From Syngnathus acus (lineage: Eukaryota > Chordata > Actinopteri > Syngnathiformes > Syngnathidae), in NCBI RefSeq assembly GCF_901709675.1, contig NC_051087.1:1258001-1322000 (forward strand): a stretch of DNA of 64,000 nucleotides. Reading direction: 5' to 3'. Below the pieces are notes generated by a model, which was given only the letters and a program-made list of their open reading frames with translations, ran no database searches and was not told where the DNA came from. The translations under genes and the position numbers were made by a program. This document shows, piece after piece, positions 29,499 through 46,203 of the stretch; position 1 is the stretch's first letter; every line of letters starts with the position of its first letter.

Positions 29499-29970
29499 CG
29501 TATATGACACGCAAAGCGGCCCTCAAAATAAGAAGAATTGTCTGAAATCGTCACAGGACAAAAATTGTGGGAGAGATTTGAGCCTTTCTGCGCGTGCCAG
29601 GAGCAGGCAGGGTGATTAAAACGGAAGCGGTCGTTGCCTAGCAACAGAACCAGCCGAGTTGTCAAGGAAGTGACGTCGCATGCAACTAAAACCAATATTA
29701 TTTCTCCATTTTCAAAGGGTTGTTGTATTAAACGTAACATGAGCAAAGTACGCCTGAATCGGGACTAGAATCTGAAATTTTAAAACATCAACATTATTGA
29801 GATGAGAATCATTGACTTTTTGTGAATTTTACAACTCTGTCGTGACATCACCACAAAAGGATGCTCATCCCCTCATTTGTTTGCTGAGCTCACTTTCATT
29901 TGTCAGAATATGAAGATGTTACCAAAAAAAAAAAAACAGAGGCACTTGTGTAGTTCCACAAACAAAGAAT

Positions 29971-29976
29971 TTTATT
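29971..29976 (-). terminator. Polyadenylation signal of cct4
   Basis: AATAAA on the minus strand, about 60 bases after the cct4 stop codon at 30038. The 3'UTR is therefore very short. The promoter of fam161a must lie in the remaining gap to 29.5 kb. Confidence 0.7.
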
Positions 29977-30037
29977 AACTTAGGCAACATATCAAGAGCC
30001 TGGGCAAGTTGGGTGGATGGTTGGCGCCTCGCCGCAA

Positions 30038-33000
30038 TTATCGGGTGTTGACCTGCAAACAAGAACACGACAATGATCGACTCAAGTATCGAATGTAAAT
30101 GCGGCGCGAAGGAGGGGCTCGGTCGTACCACGTCGTCGATCTTGAGGATGCTGCGCACCGTCTCGGTGGCCAAGGTGAGCGCGCTGATGGACACCAGTAG
30201 CGGCTGCACCACCAGCTCCTCCAGGATGTTGGAGATCCCGCCCTGAGGCAAACGTGCCGTCAACAACAAGACAGTGAGCCTCCGCTATATTTTGGGTTGA
30301 CATAATCACCTTGCGCACGTTGATGCCGGCCATCTTGTCTCCCTGCGCGTGCCTGTTGCGCAATTCGGTGACGGTGCAGATGGGGTTGAGGCCGGCGTTC
30401 TCGGCCAGCGTGGACGGGATCACCTCCAGGGCGTCGGCGTACGCCCGCACGCAGTACGCCTCCATGCCGGCCAGCGTGCGCGAGTACTCGGCCAGCCGCA
30501 CCGCCAGCTCGATCTCGGGGGCGCCGCCGCCGGCAATCAGAGCCCTGCGGGGACGGGCAGACATTTTGCGTTACTGAGGAACGACACACAAGTTGACGTG
30601 TGCGAGCGCCCCCTTCCTCGCCGGGCTGACGTGACAGTTGGGCGAGAACAAACGGGAGCGCGTCGACATTAATATACCTCCACTTGTTACGCCCCAGCAC
30701 CAAGGAAATGCGCTGGGGCGCCTTTGAAGGAGGATTTTTTTAGTGTGCGCAAAAGGACAGACCTCTTTTTGACCAGGCATCGGATGACGCAGAGGGCATC
30801 GTGGATGGACCTCTCGGCCTCCTCGATCACCAGCTTGTTGGACCCCCTCACCACGATGCTCACCGTCTTGCCGGGGTTGGCGCAGCCCGTGATCTGAGGA
30901 AGGCCCGCTTGGTTACAAGCAATGTCCAGCGACGCGGCTCACCCTTTTGCCGCCCGCCTCGTGCGCGCACCTTGATGAGCTTGCCCGAGCCGTCCAGGTT
31001 GACCTCCTCCACCATCTCGGCGGCGCCCAGCATCTCGGGAGCAAAGTGGTCAATGTGGGCGATGGGCTTGGTGCCGAGGGTCTGACAAGACAAAAAGCGT
31101 TAGACCTAGAAAGGAAACATTTCAAGAGCTCAACTTGTCATTTCTGCTTGAACGTTTTTTGTTTCTATTTCTACCAAGTTGAACTTTCTAAAACATTTAG
31201 CCGAGCCTGGGAGCCATGATTGCCATGATGTTGGTCGCTGCTCACCTTGCAGATGAACTCGATTTCCTCCCTCTCGATCTCCTTCACCACCATGATCTTC
31301 ATCTTGTTGAGGAAGTGCAGCGCCAGGTCGCTCAGGGCATCCCTGTCGTGACGCCGGCGTTAGCCTCGTAATTAAAACGCTCATCAAATTCATCAACGGC
31401 TGTGAGAGCGGATTGAGTCATTAGAACTCACAATTGATCGACTTGTTACCTGAGGATGGACTTCTGGATGAGTAGCACGTTGCAGCCGGCCTTCTTGATC
31501 TGCTTGACCATGTTGAGGATGTACGCGCGCTCCTCACGCAGCACGCGGTCCATCTGAGCGTAGTCCGACACCACGATCTGGTTGTCCATCTGCCGCGGGC
31601 GCCAACAAAACAAAAGATGGCGTCAACGCCTTGACACGGGACGGCCACACACGCCGGAGGGCACTCACGTCCGTTTTGGGCGGAGATAAGCAGAACTGGA
31701 TCAGGCCGATCTTGGCCTTCTCCACTCGACTGACGCCGGCGCTCGCCACCTTCTGGGTCAGAACCAGCCCTTCCACCAGCTCGCAGTCGTCAATGGTGCC
31801 CCTGAAACCCGAGACTTAGCCATCACGTGTGGTCACAAAAAAAAAACGGTGCAGGCGCGCCTTACCCGAGCTTCTTGGTGACTTTAATGTCCTGCAGGTC
31901 AACGCCGGTGGCGGTGGCAGGGTCGATGACACGCATGACGGCGTCCACGCTCATGGGCGCCAGCAGGCTGGAGTACTGCGACACCACCTTGGAGCAAAGC
32001 GACGTGGTGGCGCTGTTGAGCAGCGTCTCGCGGTCGCTCAGCTCCACCGGCCTGCTCATGGCCGTCAGCACCTCCACGCCTTTGTCCACCGCCTTCTGGA
32101 ACGACTCCGAGATGGTGGTGGGGTGGATGCCTGTGACCCGTTTTGGAAGACGTGTTAGAGACCGCTGAGCAAATATCAAGATCATCCTGCCGACAGGCGC
32201 AAAATGGACCATTTCACTCTTTCAATTCTGACCTTTTTGGAGCAGTTTGGAGCAGGAGTCAAGGAGAGCGCCAGCGATGACCACCACCGACGTTGTGCCG
32301 TCGCCCGCCTCGATGTCTTGCGCTTTGGACAGTTCCACCAGCTGCAACACAGACAGACGCCCGTGAGAGGGGCACGCTCACAGAGGCTGGAAGATGCTTC
32401 GGGGCAGAACGTACCATTTTGGCAGCTGGGTGCAGGACCTGCATCTGCTTCAAGATGGTGGCCCCGTCGTTGGTGATGGTCACGTCGCCTTTCTCATCCT
32501 GGATCTGAAGACAAAGAAGACGAGAGATTAGTGGAGGGCGTGGTGCAGAAGAGTTGAGGTGATGCCTTCACTGACCATCTTGTCCATTCCTTTGGGCCCA
32601 AGGCTGGTTCTGATGGCGTCGGCCACAGCTGTCACATGATTCAACAACATGATGAATTATTCATGAGCGAGAAAAGTGGTTATTAAAAGATTCAATTCAT
32701 TTCACTAACGAAAATTGATTTACATGAATTACATTTCAGAAGAAACTTCATTGGAGGTTTAACCAAATAAATTCTTCATTTTAACTGAATGAGATTTGGT
32801 CATGCAAGGGTCTCAGGCCAGGCCAGGCCAGGCCCAAACCGCGATGACTCGACTTGACGAAACCTTCCGCCTTGGTCAACTCCTATTCGCTGAATACTTT
32901 TCATCACTTTGTGGCTTTTAACTACCTTTAGCAGCAGAGATGTTGCTGTAGCGGATCTGAGCCGGCTTGTCGCGGTCCACGTACGCCCCTCCTTTGTAGA

Positions 33001-33043
33001 AGCCTCCACTGGAAGCCTTCGGCATAGCCATCACTTCGGGCAT
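30038..33043 (-). CDS. cct4: T-complex protein 1 subunit delta (CCT4)
   Basis: Delta subunit of the cytosolic chaperonin TRiC/CCT, which folds actin, tubulin and other proteins by ATP-driven cycling. The start at 33043 gives [19 protein letters not shown] and exon 1 ends ...ISAAK. Later exons show the group II chaperonin signatures in order: [32 protein letters not shown], the nucleotide-binding motif [25 protein letters not shown] and [16 protein letters not shown]. The final exon is only 15 bases (30052..30038) and encodes VNTR-stop, the typical end of CCT4. The reading frame is intact and introns are short. It lies head-to-head with pus10. Confidence 0.96.
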
Positions 33044-33979
33044 CGCGATGTTATACTCGATGGAAAATGTCGAAGGGGACGCTCACAACAGGACCGATGA
33101 GTCCCCGGGACTGGATGTCGAGTCTTGCCTTGAGATGGAGAAGGATTATCCAACGTCGACCCGACCGAACTCAGAAGCTTCCAGAGACGCTCGGGGAAGC
33201 TGAGAAGAGGGCGCGCAAAGATGACGTCAGCAGACAGTACTTGCTGAGCATCGAAACAAAAGATTGCATCGGATTGAATTTAATGCTTTGTTCAGACATG
33301 TAAACCGAAAAAATAAACAAAAGTAACTACAAAACATAAAATAAAGAAAACAAGTGGTGATAAATTACATCATTTGTCACAAATATTTCACTCGACTAAC
33401 TTCTAAATACAGTAAATATCCTTCATGTAACGATTAGAAAGAAATACCGACCCCTGGGCAACACCACGCATTATCTGCTGTTGCTCTGTTTAAAACTGTA
33501 TGTAAAAGTCTGGATGTCCTAGAAATACATTTTTATTAAGCCCATTTTGTGTGCAAGTACAGAATCACGTGTGAATGAAAACGAGCTGCTCTGGGTTTGA
33601 TTACTAAGCCTGCTCGATGTGAACCACAAGGAACGGAAGCAGTTTTGAATTACCTTAGCATGTTAGCAGACAACTTTATTTGATAGGGATCACTTGCCGA
33701 ATAAGTGTTCTCTTTATTTTGTCTCCTAATCGCTGCTGAGCGTGCACTTGGGTCAGTGTGTGTTAAAGCTAAGCTACTTTAGCCACCGGTGTGACGCACA
33801 CATGCCGCACTGCACGAGTTGCGTCTTTACGCGTGAAAACAATTCGTGACGTCAGAATCGTGCAATGAACCCGATTGACAACAATCACCATTGCGACTCG
33901 TATTGTCAAGATTCGAATCCTAATGTGAATCGGGTGCACGTGGAATCATCTGGGGTTGTGTTTGCTGTGCGAACAGGAG
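33044..33979. promoter_or_regulatory. Divergent intergenic region between cct4 and pus10
   Basis: Nine hundred and thirty-six bases separate the two start codons on opposite strands. The region should contain both promoters and 5'UTRs. The pus10 start codon follows an AG (gaacag/gagATG), so its 5'UTR may be spliced. No TATA box placed for either gene was seen. Confidence 0.5.
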
Positions 33980-36733
33980 ATGTTGCCCCTGAAGCAGAAG
34001 GATAAGGAGATCATCAAGAAGCTGTTGGCCTCAGGTTGCTGCGCTCGCTGCGTGCTTAGGTTCTGCTGCATCGGAGTCCCGGACGCCTATAGGCACACAC
34101 CACCGGTAAGGCGGTCGGAAATTCACCCTTGCACAGACTAGACCAGATAGATGCAGCCAATATGACAGACACGCAACGGTGTTTTCTCCTCAACAGGAAA
34201 CGCTCAAGCAGCTTCGAGCTTTCGCGAACGCCTCAGAGGACGGCACGTCGTCCGAGTCGGAGGAAAAGAACAGTTCTCAGAATGCCGCAGAGTTCGAACC
34301 GGCCAGCAAAAGAAGCAAACTGGAGACGGAGGAGCCGGCGGAGGAGTCGAGCGTGTGCGTGGTGTGCTTGGGCGTCCTCCAGGATCTCAGCGACGTCAGC
34401 CAGGCTGCGCAGGTGACACCCGCACACAAATGCTTTCATTGATACATTTTGATTGATAATGAAATGAAAGAAGCTGTCTTGACAGATCGCCGACGCCGTC
34501 AGAAAGGAAAAGTACCAAGTGGACACTTTGGTGCTGTCCATCTCGCTGCCTGCTCAGATGTGCGTCCGCGAGGTCAGTGTTGTTGCTAAGGCTTCACATG
34601 CTTGCTGCTGTTATGTCGTTGACGCCCGTTTGAATCCGCAGCATTCGTGTTGGCTTCATGTGAAGGAGCAAGTGAGGTAACGGCAAACTTTTTGGGTGGC
34701 AAACTTGACGATTTTGATGAACTGTCGCGTGACCCGCCAGAGCCAAATGCTGCGTGCTGGGCCGCGATGATGTCATCCAGGTGAAGGAAGCCTTCAAGTG
34801 GATCATGCAGGACCTGCTGGCCCAGGAGCTGGCCGGCGTTGCCGTGGCTACCAAAGTGAGGGGCGCATTGGACAGAACGGCATTACATTTTTTAAAAAAC
34901 GATTGTGGCTAAAATGGTTTTGGTGTGTTTGTGTTTTGAGAGTGCGCTGGAGGTCAGCGTGGGCTTCACTCACCCGGAAACGGACGCCGACTGCCACTTC
35001 CTGTGAGTTGTGAACCCGTTACCGTGGCAACGCTTTGAGCCGGAAGGATGACGAGACTTTTTCTTTTAGTGCGTCGACTTGTCCCGACTGCTTCAAAGCC
35101 ACCAAGAACAAACAGGTGAGCTGGCAAGCGGCGTCGCTGACAAACGGTTGGTGACAAGTCGTGTGCGTTTGCAGTCCGTGTTTACTCGGATGGCGGTGGT
35201 GAAAGCGCTGGAGAAGATTCCGGACAGCAAATTCATCAAGTGAGTCCCGCCTTGAAGAAGAAAAAGTTGCGTGAACAAAAAGCGGCCGCTTTGTTTGTCA
35301 GACACTCGCCGTGCCCGCCGTCCCGTCCGGGCAGCAGCTGCACGCCGCAGGACGTCCAGTGTGTCCACGTGTCCGTCTTTGTGGCAGGTACGTGGCGGGA
35401 CACGTCGAGCGCGGCGCAATTTTCTTTTTGCTGATGTGGCATTTTTGCACGGCGTCCATCAGGGCGCTACAATAAGTTCTGCCGCAGTTTGCCGCAGACG
35501 CCGTGGCTCATCGACGGCCAGCGACGGATGGAGTCGTCCGTGGAGGAGCTCATCGCCGCGCCCGTGCTCGCCGCCTTCGGAGCGCAAGGTTAACCTGGCG
35601 ACAGTTGTTTGCAAACACATCAAGATGGCGGTCGCCGGCCGTAATGGCAACTTTGTCTTTTTGGGGGCAGGGTTTAATTTCTCGTCATCTGGCCGTGAAG
35701 ACGTTGACGTCCGCACGCTGGGAAATGGTAATCAGCGACAAACACGCTGCCTTCCTCGTGTCATCGTCACCATGACGACCACTCCGCCTTCTCCTCGTGG
35801 TCTTCCAGGTCGACCGTTTGCGCTGGAGCTGCTGAACCCGCGCAAGAGCAAACTGAGCGAGGAGGACATGAAGAGCGTGCAGCAGGTGCGGCGACACTTA
35901 CCACGTGTGTGTGCGTACGTGGTGCCGTGATGTCCACAATCCCGTGTTGCAGCTCATCAACACGTCTTCGGAGAAGATCAGAGTCCGAGATCTGCAGATG
36001 GTCAGCAGGTAAAACCCGACGACGATGGAAATTCTCTTTGACGACGCACGATTCACTTTGGGTGACCCAATACTTTTGTCCAAATGTTGGCGCCTGTAGA
36101 GATGCCATGAGTCGTATGAAGGAGGGCGAGGAGGAGAAGACTAAGTCCTACCTGGCGTTGGTTTGGACGCAAAAGTCCATCCAGAAAGACGACATCGCCT
36201 TCATCAACCACATCAAGGTGGACATTTTGTTTTGCGTGACCGACTACAATCATCCGGCGTTGACGTGTGCTTTGTCTTTGTGTTTTGGCCCTGGAGGACC
36301 TGACGATAGACCAGAAGACACCTCTGAGGGTTCTGCACCGTCGCACGTTGGCGGTGCGCCAGCGCCTGATCCACAGCATGAACGCCAGCTTGCTGGACGA
36401 GCACCACTTCCGACTCAGCCTCAAGACGCAGGCCGGGACGTATCCTCTTGTGCGCTGTCGCCTCCCAACTTGAGATCCAGTCGTATTTTGTTCTCCTCAA
36501 GCGGTCCCCTTAGCTACATCAAGGAGTTTGTCCATGGAGACTTTGGGCGTACTACACCAAACTTGTGCCAGCTGCTGGACACACACACGGATATCCTAGA
36601 ACTTGATGTACAGGTACTCCGCAAATCTGGATTCTCGTCTCTTCCTCCTTTTCGTCTTTTCTCAATAACCATGTCTTTCTGTCCTGTCCCTCAGTCCGTC
36701 GACGTGGACTGGCCTCCCGCCCTGCCGGACTAA
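33980..36733 (+). CDS. pus10: tRNA pseudouridine synthase Pus10
   Basis: Pseudouridine synthase acting on tRNA positions 54/55; the mammalian protein also has a role in microRNA processing (family knowledge). Exon 1 is 33980..34105, 42 codons: MLPLKQKDKEIIKKLLASGC followed by CARCVLRFC. The N-terminal THUMP-containing half has Cys pairs (CCARC, CVVCLG, CPDCFKATKNKQ) that fit the family zinc site. The catalytic half reads PQTPWLIDGQRRMESSVEEL, then GREDVDVRTLGNG/RPFALELLNPR, which contains the presumed catalytic Asp. The end is DQKTPLRVLHRR, DEHHFRLSLKTQAGT/YIKEFVHGDFGRTTPN and SVDVDWPPALPD-stop. Exons are small and phases keep the frame in the parts inspected. Similarity to human PUS10 is strong in the C-terminal half and weak in the first exons. 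Confidence 0.93.
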
Positions 36734-39501
36734 ATTGCACTCACACACAGGCACAGTCCACACGGATCCGGTCCAAACGGGCTCAGTCGACATTAACAGA
36801 GTCTGAACAGGTCTCGTTAAGACCTGTTAAATCTATATGGATCTAGTCTACACAAATCTTGTCAGAACAGGTCTGGTCCAAATTGGTTGTTCCTACTCAG
36901 GGCTATGTGATTTTTTTTTGGGGGGGTTGCATTTGACACTAGTCTTAGTTGCTAAATATTGTTTTTTTGTTTTGTAACCCTTTTTTGAGGGTTGACTTTT
37001 AGTTAATAGATCGCCATGATAACATGCTTGCGACAGTCCAATGGCCGTGTCAGACTTTTTTTTTTTTTTCTGCCATTAAAAAGACTAAATCAAACTGCCT
37101 TAATGGGTCAAGTTCTTACTGCAGCGAATCCAGCAAGACGACGGTGAAGCGTACTGATGTTCCATGCAGATTTGATTTTTTAAATGATTTGTTTATTGTC
37201 ATTGGAAACACCGTAAGAGCTACGGCACAAACGAACAATTTCAAACGTAGATTTCTGCTCTTACAAGCAAATAAATAATGACTTCAGCCATAAGATCGAA
37301 AAAATACCTTGTCCTCCATTCCGGCCGGGTGCTGTCGTCCGTATAATCCGTAAAATATAATAATGAAAACATGTCACACCTCAACCGTGAGCTACCTTGC
37401 TGTTTTAAAGAGTCGCGCCACCGCTGACGACTCGGCACTTCCTGAACCACCGGAAATTCGCCAAAATAAAAGCAGAGTGTCGAATAATTGCGCTCAAAAA
37501 TAAAGCCTGGCAATGGAAGGATTAGTAAACAAAGCTCGTCAAGTAATAAACAGGTTAATATTTGTGAGTCAGTGACACAAATATTTGTGTTTCATGGCTT
37601 CTTTTTTGTCATATTAGATTGCAATGTGTGAAGAAACAAAGAAGAAAAAATGAGAGTGGTGAAATGTATTTGTTTTAATTTAATTGAAAATAAATACTAG
37701 CACAGCAAAGCAAGTCCAACACTGGGTTCTTGCTCTAACGTTTTGGTAAGAAAACAAAAACAAACCATTCAAAAACAAAACTAAAGGGAAAAATAAAGAC
37801 TTCAGTTAATGAACCCATCGTCATCTTCAGCATCCAGCAACTTTTACAGAGGTGCTTTTCATTTTTTACCAGCTCAACAAATTAAAGAAAAACAGGAAAG
37901 GGACTCAAGAGAGGATGGCGAAAACCCGCGAAAAAAACAAACAAAAAAAGCTGCCACTTCTTTTTCTTTTTGAATCTTTCAACCTCTTGTCGTAATGGTC
38001 GCTGGCAGCAACAGCATGGCAGGCAACGGAGGAGGAGATGGGACGGGGGTGAGGTCCATCCCCATGGCGACAGACCGGTTACAAAAAAAAGACAAGAGAG
38101 AGCGTATTGCATAACTATGTACATGACACTGGGCGGTGCCATTTCACGGGAATGTTTCTGGAATGAGACAGAGTTCTGCGTCTGGAAGCGTCATTTGCAC
38201 TCAAGGTGATTGGTCGCCCTCGGAATGAAACGACCACAAGTCCGTCTGTGTGTTGGGAACGAAACAAACAAGTGTCGCGCCAACTCGCCACTTTTCTGCA
38301 AACGTAATGATTCCTTATTTCGTTTCCTTTGTTTCTTTTGCCGCTAACGTTAACTTGCTAACCTTTAAAAATAACAAACAATAGGAACTCCGGCAGACTA
38401 GATGCACAACTCCTGAGTTTTGGCGCTGAAAAACCGCGTCGGGTCCCGGACGAAGCCAAATCGAGCGCCTCCTCGCTACACTAACGCGGTAGAAATCCAT
38501 ATTGTCGTTGCGGGCGAGAAGCTGCTGGGTTAAACTTAAATCAAGCGCTCCCCAAACATGCCTCCCTGCTAGCGTTAGCATATTAGCATTTCGTAAATCA
38601 AACACAGGTGTCTTGTATGTGTTTAAGTACACGTTTGTGTAGCAATGTGTACATGTGTGTATCTGCTGTGTATTTGCATGTACTGTGTGCAATTGTGTAT
38701 GTTTACATGTCTGTATGTGTGTACCCATGTACATTCCTGTCTGTGTATGCGTGCATGTTGTCGTGTACATTTGTGTACGTGACTCATTGTGTGTGTGTGT
38801 ACGCATGTGTGTACACGTGAGAGGGGGGGGGATGGTCACACAGCAGCAACGATGAGAGGAACGCTCGTCCCCGTTAGCGAAAGCATTTCCACGGCAATGA
38901 CGACAAACGGAAATGTGGTTTTGGCGTGCGGTACGGTCAGGGCGAACCGGGAGTCATGCACGTTAGTCTCGAGCAAAGCAAAACAAAGCGAAAAGCGTGC
39001 GGATGCGACGGTGGTGAGGGTGAGCACACGTAAGGCAACGTTTTTGGTGCTTTGTTCCCGGGAAAATAAGAAAAAAGCGTCTCGTCGTCATCTTCGGCTT
39101 CCGACGCAAGTGCAATAAGGGGGGAAAAAATAGGGGGGGGGGGGGGCGATCATCACCACAAGGACGAGGAGGACAAGATGGCCGTGAAGATGGTAATACT
39201 GAGACGGGGAGAAAAATAAATACGAACAAAGTTGGCCTCCTGCAGAAAAATGTGGCCAACTCCTGTTTAGCGTGGGTGCGAGCCCACTGTGCAAAAAAAC
39301 TCTTTAAAGTCCACCGAGAGACTTCCCGACTTCCGTCCGTCCGCCCGCCCGCCCGCCCGCCCGCCGGGACAACAGAGAGGAGAGACTGGTACTGGTTTTC
39401 CCTAAAATGGCTACGTGTTTTCCTCAAAATGGCCGCCGGTGGAAAGGAGGCAGGCGGGGTTGGTTTAGGGCAGGGTTCGGGTCGGGACGAGAGGGGGGCG
39501 C
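36734..39501. other. 3' flanks of pus10 and akt3 (convergent)
   Basis: This holds the 3'UTRs of pus10 (+) and akt3 (-). A short hairpin with 9-bp arms lies at 36806-36828 (aacaggtct, loop cgtta, agacctgtt). A degenerate TGTA/TGTG-rich tract runs from about 38600 to 38820. A poly-G run lies near 39130 and a (CCCG)n run at about 39345-39365. No further gene was recognised. Confidence 0.5.
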
Positions 39502-42556
<3,055 letters not shown>

Positions 42557-44450
42557 GGTGGCGCGCCTCCTCTTCGTCACAGATTCTCCCAGGTTGAGGG
42601 CCCGTCCTCGCCGCCTTCTCGTCACCTTCTCTCTCTCTCTCCTGCCTCCTCGTTTCCTTCCTTTCTTTTCTCCTGTTCCACTCCTCTTCTTCTGTGGTCA
42701 GACGCTGCCCTGGTGAGTCAGCCTGGAAGGAAGCAAAACAAAGCCGAGGTCAGCGGATTGCTTCCTTTTGTGGGGGACCGCAACACACTTCCGGTCTCCT
42801 CCGTTGCCCTCCCTCTCTCCTTCCCATGTGTCTTCCACATTTTTCTCTTTTCTCCTCCACCTTTTGATTCATCTTTCTGGGCGTGCTCCTCTACATGCAG
42901 GGCATTAACGGATTTCAAAAATTCTTAGTGCGTTAGGTCTGAGTAACCATTGCACATACGGACTGTTTTATTGGGGAACTCTTGTGATGTGGCTACTTTT
43001 ATTTTCGCTTGCTTATTCTGCAGCCAGGTCAACATTGCCAACAAGAATCTGTTCTCATTTGCTTTAGCGGAATAAATAAGGGTTCGGTCAATCTACCAAA
43101 ATGTGCTCTGGCCGCTCATCTAATGCCGCTTCGTGATCCTCCAGTGCTAGACAACAAACCCGACACAATGGCCAAGCAGCCGGTGATGCGCTTCCTGAGT
43201 CGCGACCCCACGGACGGACCCCCTCCACCCAAGCAGGATGGTTCTAATCCACCGGCCCCGGTGCTGCGCGTCCATGACACATACAAGCAAACAAACGGAA
43301 CCAGAGCTTTTGTTTCAAGGGCGTGTGTGGTGTCATTTATTTGTTACATAACAACATCCGCTAGGCGCACTTCCATGTTCTTGCCAAGGCAAGCAAATAA
43401 ATGTCTGCCGGGCAACGGAGAGCGCTTGGAAAGCCGCCCGCTCGGCGTCTTACGTGCGGTGCGGGAGGCGGCGTGGGGTTCGCCGGGCGTTAGGTTGCCT
43501 TAGGTTCGGGGATTCGAGCGGAGGATGCTAGCGGGAGGAGGGGCGTGGGGGGATGCTAACGGATGCTAAAGTGGCGGCGATGCCGCCTTCATTTCTATTC
43601 GAGACGTGCTTGTAATAGCCGTGACAATTATAGCGGGTAGGGGGGCCATGGCGAGGCCGCGACTCGCCCTCCCATGCCCTCCCCCTCGAGATAACGGGCA
43701 GCATCCTCCCTCCCAGGGCGGCCGACCAGCGAGCCCCGCTAACCGCAGCTGAGCAGCTAGCCTAGCGTGCTAACCTCGCTTCCCACCCGCCACAACCGGC
43801 CCTCCTCTCCCTTCCTTACCCCCCTCAAAAAAAAAAAAAAAATCCCAACGTCTGCTCCTCCTCACACGGCCCCGGCACGAGGAGACCAAGAGCCGCCTCC
43901 CTGGCCGCCTTCCTTCCTTCCCTCTTTCCTTCCTTTGAGCCCGGGAGGACGGCGGCCCTTGTCGGGCGACACGGTCGCCACGGGCGTCTCACCTGGTGGT
44001 CGAAGAACGACCGGGATGCCCCCTCCCAGTCCTCCCCCTCCGCCACGACGGCCGCTCGAGCATCCGACGGTCCCTCAGTGGCGAGAGCAGAAGGCGGACG
44101 GATCCATAGCCGCCGGTCGCGAGTCCCGAAACGGACAGACGGGGAGAGTGAGGCGGCGGCGGAGGACAAACGGACACACACACAGACAAACGCCGCTCGT
44201 GTCTCTCCGCCGCTGCTCCGCCAGGAAAAAAAATCGCTCCCGCTCGGTTCGGCGAGACTCGGCTCGTCTCGGCTCTGCTCGGTTCAGTCGGCACGTCACG
44301 AGCAGCCAGCCAGATCTGACCCACCGGGAAGGGCTGCTGATGCCTTCGCGAGCTGTTGGACGTGTGACGACTAGGCCCACCTCAAAACAACTTAAACTCG
44401 GCTTTGTTCGTGTCTATTTCTACATTAAAAGGCGTCAGGTTCCCAGCAAA
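42557..44450 (-). promoter_or_regulatory. akt3 upstream region and GC-rich putative promoter
   Basis: From about 43.4 to 44.4 kb the sequence is strongly GC- and CpG-rich, with long purine/pyrimidine runs and repeats of a cggctc/ctcggc type near 44260. This looks like the CpG-island promoter and noncoding first exon of akt3. The start codon exon at 42.55 kb would be joined to it by an intron of about 1 kb or more. Confidence 0.5.
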
Positions 44451-46203
44451 TGTTCACATGCAAGCGCCTACCGATGGTAACGGAGTAATCATGATTTACT
44501 CTCGCGCTAAATGGATCGATTCGCGTCAAGTGGGGGCTTTACAGAGTATACATGAAGGCAGCATCGCTCTCCTCATGGCATCTTGGGCTTTTGTTGGTCC
44601 CTGGCTTTTGTTGTGTGTACGTGTGAGCGTGTGTTTGTGCGTGTGTGTGTTTGTGTAGCTGATTTTTCTCATCTGCAGAGAACTTTTGTCATTACAATAT
44701 GACTTGAAAAATCACAACAACATTTCCAGTATATTAGTCATCATTGTAGTTTTGGGTTTACCAAAATCTATACCCCACCCCCCCCCCCCCCCCCCCCCCC
44801 AGTCATCCTCTCCAGCCCCCTCCTCCTCTAATGTGAATGGCCTCTTTGTTTGGCAAACCTGCTCTCAGTGTGGCTGCAGGCGTGCATCAACAACACTACA
44901 CATTGTTACTTTCAAGTTGTCATTCAACAATGATTAACACAAAGGTGACAAATAGCTTGCCTGGATAAACAACAACAAACAAATATGCACGCGTGCAAGT
45001 GGATGTATGGAAAAAGTGGACGTAGAGAAAACCATGAATCTGTTAATTGGGTTGATGTGCAAATCACTTGTCAGGAAGCCCTACGGAAAACATTTGTAAG
45101 AATTAAGTGCTGATTAGAACTGCACCAAATGTATAATCGGAATTTTTGGATTTGTTGACATTCGCAAGTGTTTGAGATGCGCTTAAAACACGCCAGTAAA
45201 TCCACCAATCAATTCGGTTTAAATCAATTTAGCCAACAGCGCCCTCTAGCGGCTCTAGTTTAAAATGTCAACATTTAAACTCAATCTGGGGCCTTTATTT
45301 TTAATTTTGAGGTTATTCTAACCTCAAATTCTTTTCTTGGTTATTCTTCGAATATTTTTTTTACTCAATTTGATGAGCACTGATATTAATCAGGACGCTG
45401 CTTTGATGCCAAACCATCCTTTGAGTCCTTAACCGATTTAAAAACTTTTAAAAGAATTGCCCCATGCAAGGAAAATGTCGAATATGATTTTAAAAATGCT
45501 TTTAGACAGCTCAATAATAACATAATTAATTATAATATACATTTTTAGACAGCTCAATAAGATAATTAATTATAACAATTAGAAAAAAGTACTTTAATAT
45601 GGTGCTTACTTCATTCTATTATTCTATTATTAGCCTAACAGCTAAATGTTGCCTCACCATGTTAGTTTTGCTCCCTTCAAAAAAAGAAAAATAGTTTGCC
45701 CACTCGGTGGACCAGCTTGAAATACTGGTTGAAATATTTTCGTCTCTTCCTGCTCAGCCTGCTGTTGCGGACATCGCTGAACTATTTCGCTTTCTTCTTA
45801 AAGGCAAAAATTGTTGTCAATAGAAGCGCAGAACAGGTTGGTCCACAAATAGACCAACACTTCGTTTGCAAGAGCAGGCAGCCATAAAAGAAACTCGCAG
45901 TTGACAGGTAAGCATCTTTTAAACGATCTTTTAAACTTTGATATTTTATGTTTTCATACGTTAAGTTCATACGAGTTAAGATGAAACCGGACCATTTTTC
46001 ATTTTTTATTTATTAACCAGGTTAAATCTAAGCCACCAATCAATTATAGATACATTGTTTTTATATACAGTAAATATTCAACTCGAGTTTGTAAAAAAAA
46101 AAAAAAAGGCTACAATTCAGCTTTCTGTTGAAATTACAAAAGGCCAAGTTTGGGATTATTAAAGATTTCAGGGTGCTTGTGTCCGCTGACAGACGACGAC
46201 GAC
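44451..46203. other. Intergenic DNA upstream of the lysozyme-like pair
   Basis: Mostly AT-rich, with a poly-C run at about 44778-44801. A short imperfect tandem duplication lies at about 45500-45580, in which tttagacagctcaataa is repeated with its flank. No gene was recognised. Confidence 0.5.
45881..45908 (+). promoter_or_regulatory. Possible TATA box and noncoding first exon of the first lysozyme-like gene
   Basis: A TATA-like ccataaaag at 45882-45890 is followed closely by a consensus donor (gacag/gtaagc) at about 45907. The start-codon exon at 46204 follows a good acceptor (tgtccgctgacag), so an upstream 5'UTR exon is likely. The distance from the TATA-like box to the donor is short, which makes the call tentative. 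Confidence 0.3.

Noticed and set aside
38600-38860. Cys/Val-rich frames in the TGTG/TGTA-rich tract downstream of akt3
   Set aside because: Low-complexity translation of degenerate TG repeats in a probable 3'UTR.
43767-44480. Plus-strand frame of 237 codons in the GC-rich akt3 upstream region
   Set aside because: Arg/Pro/Ser-rich translation of a CpG island; no homology and no splice context.
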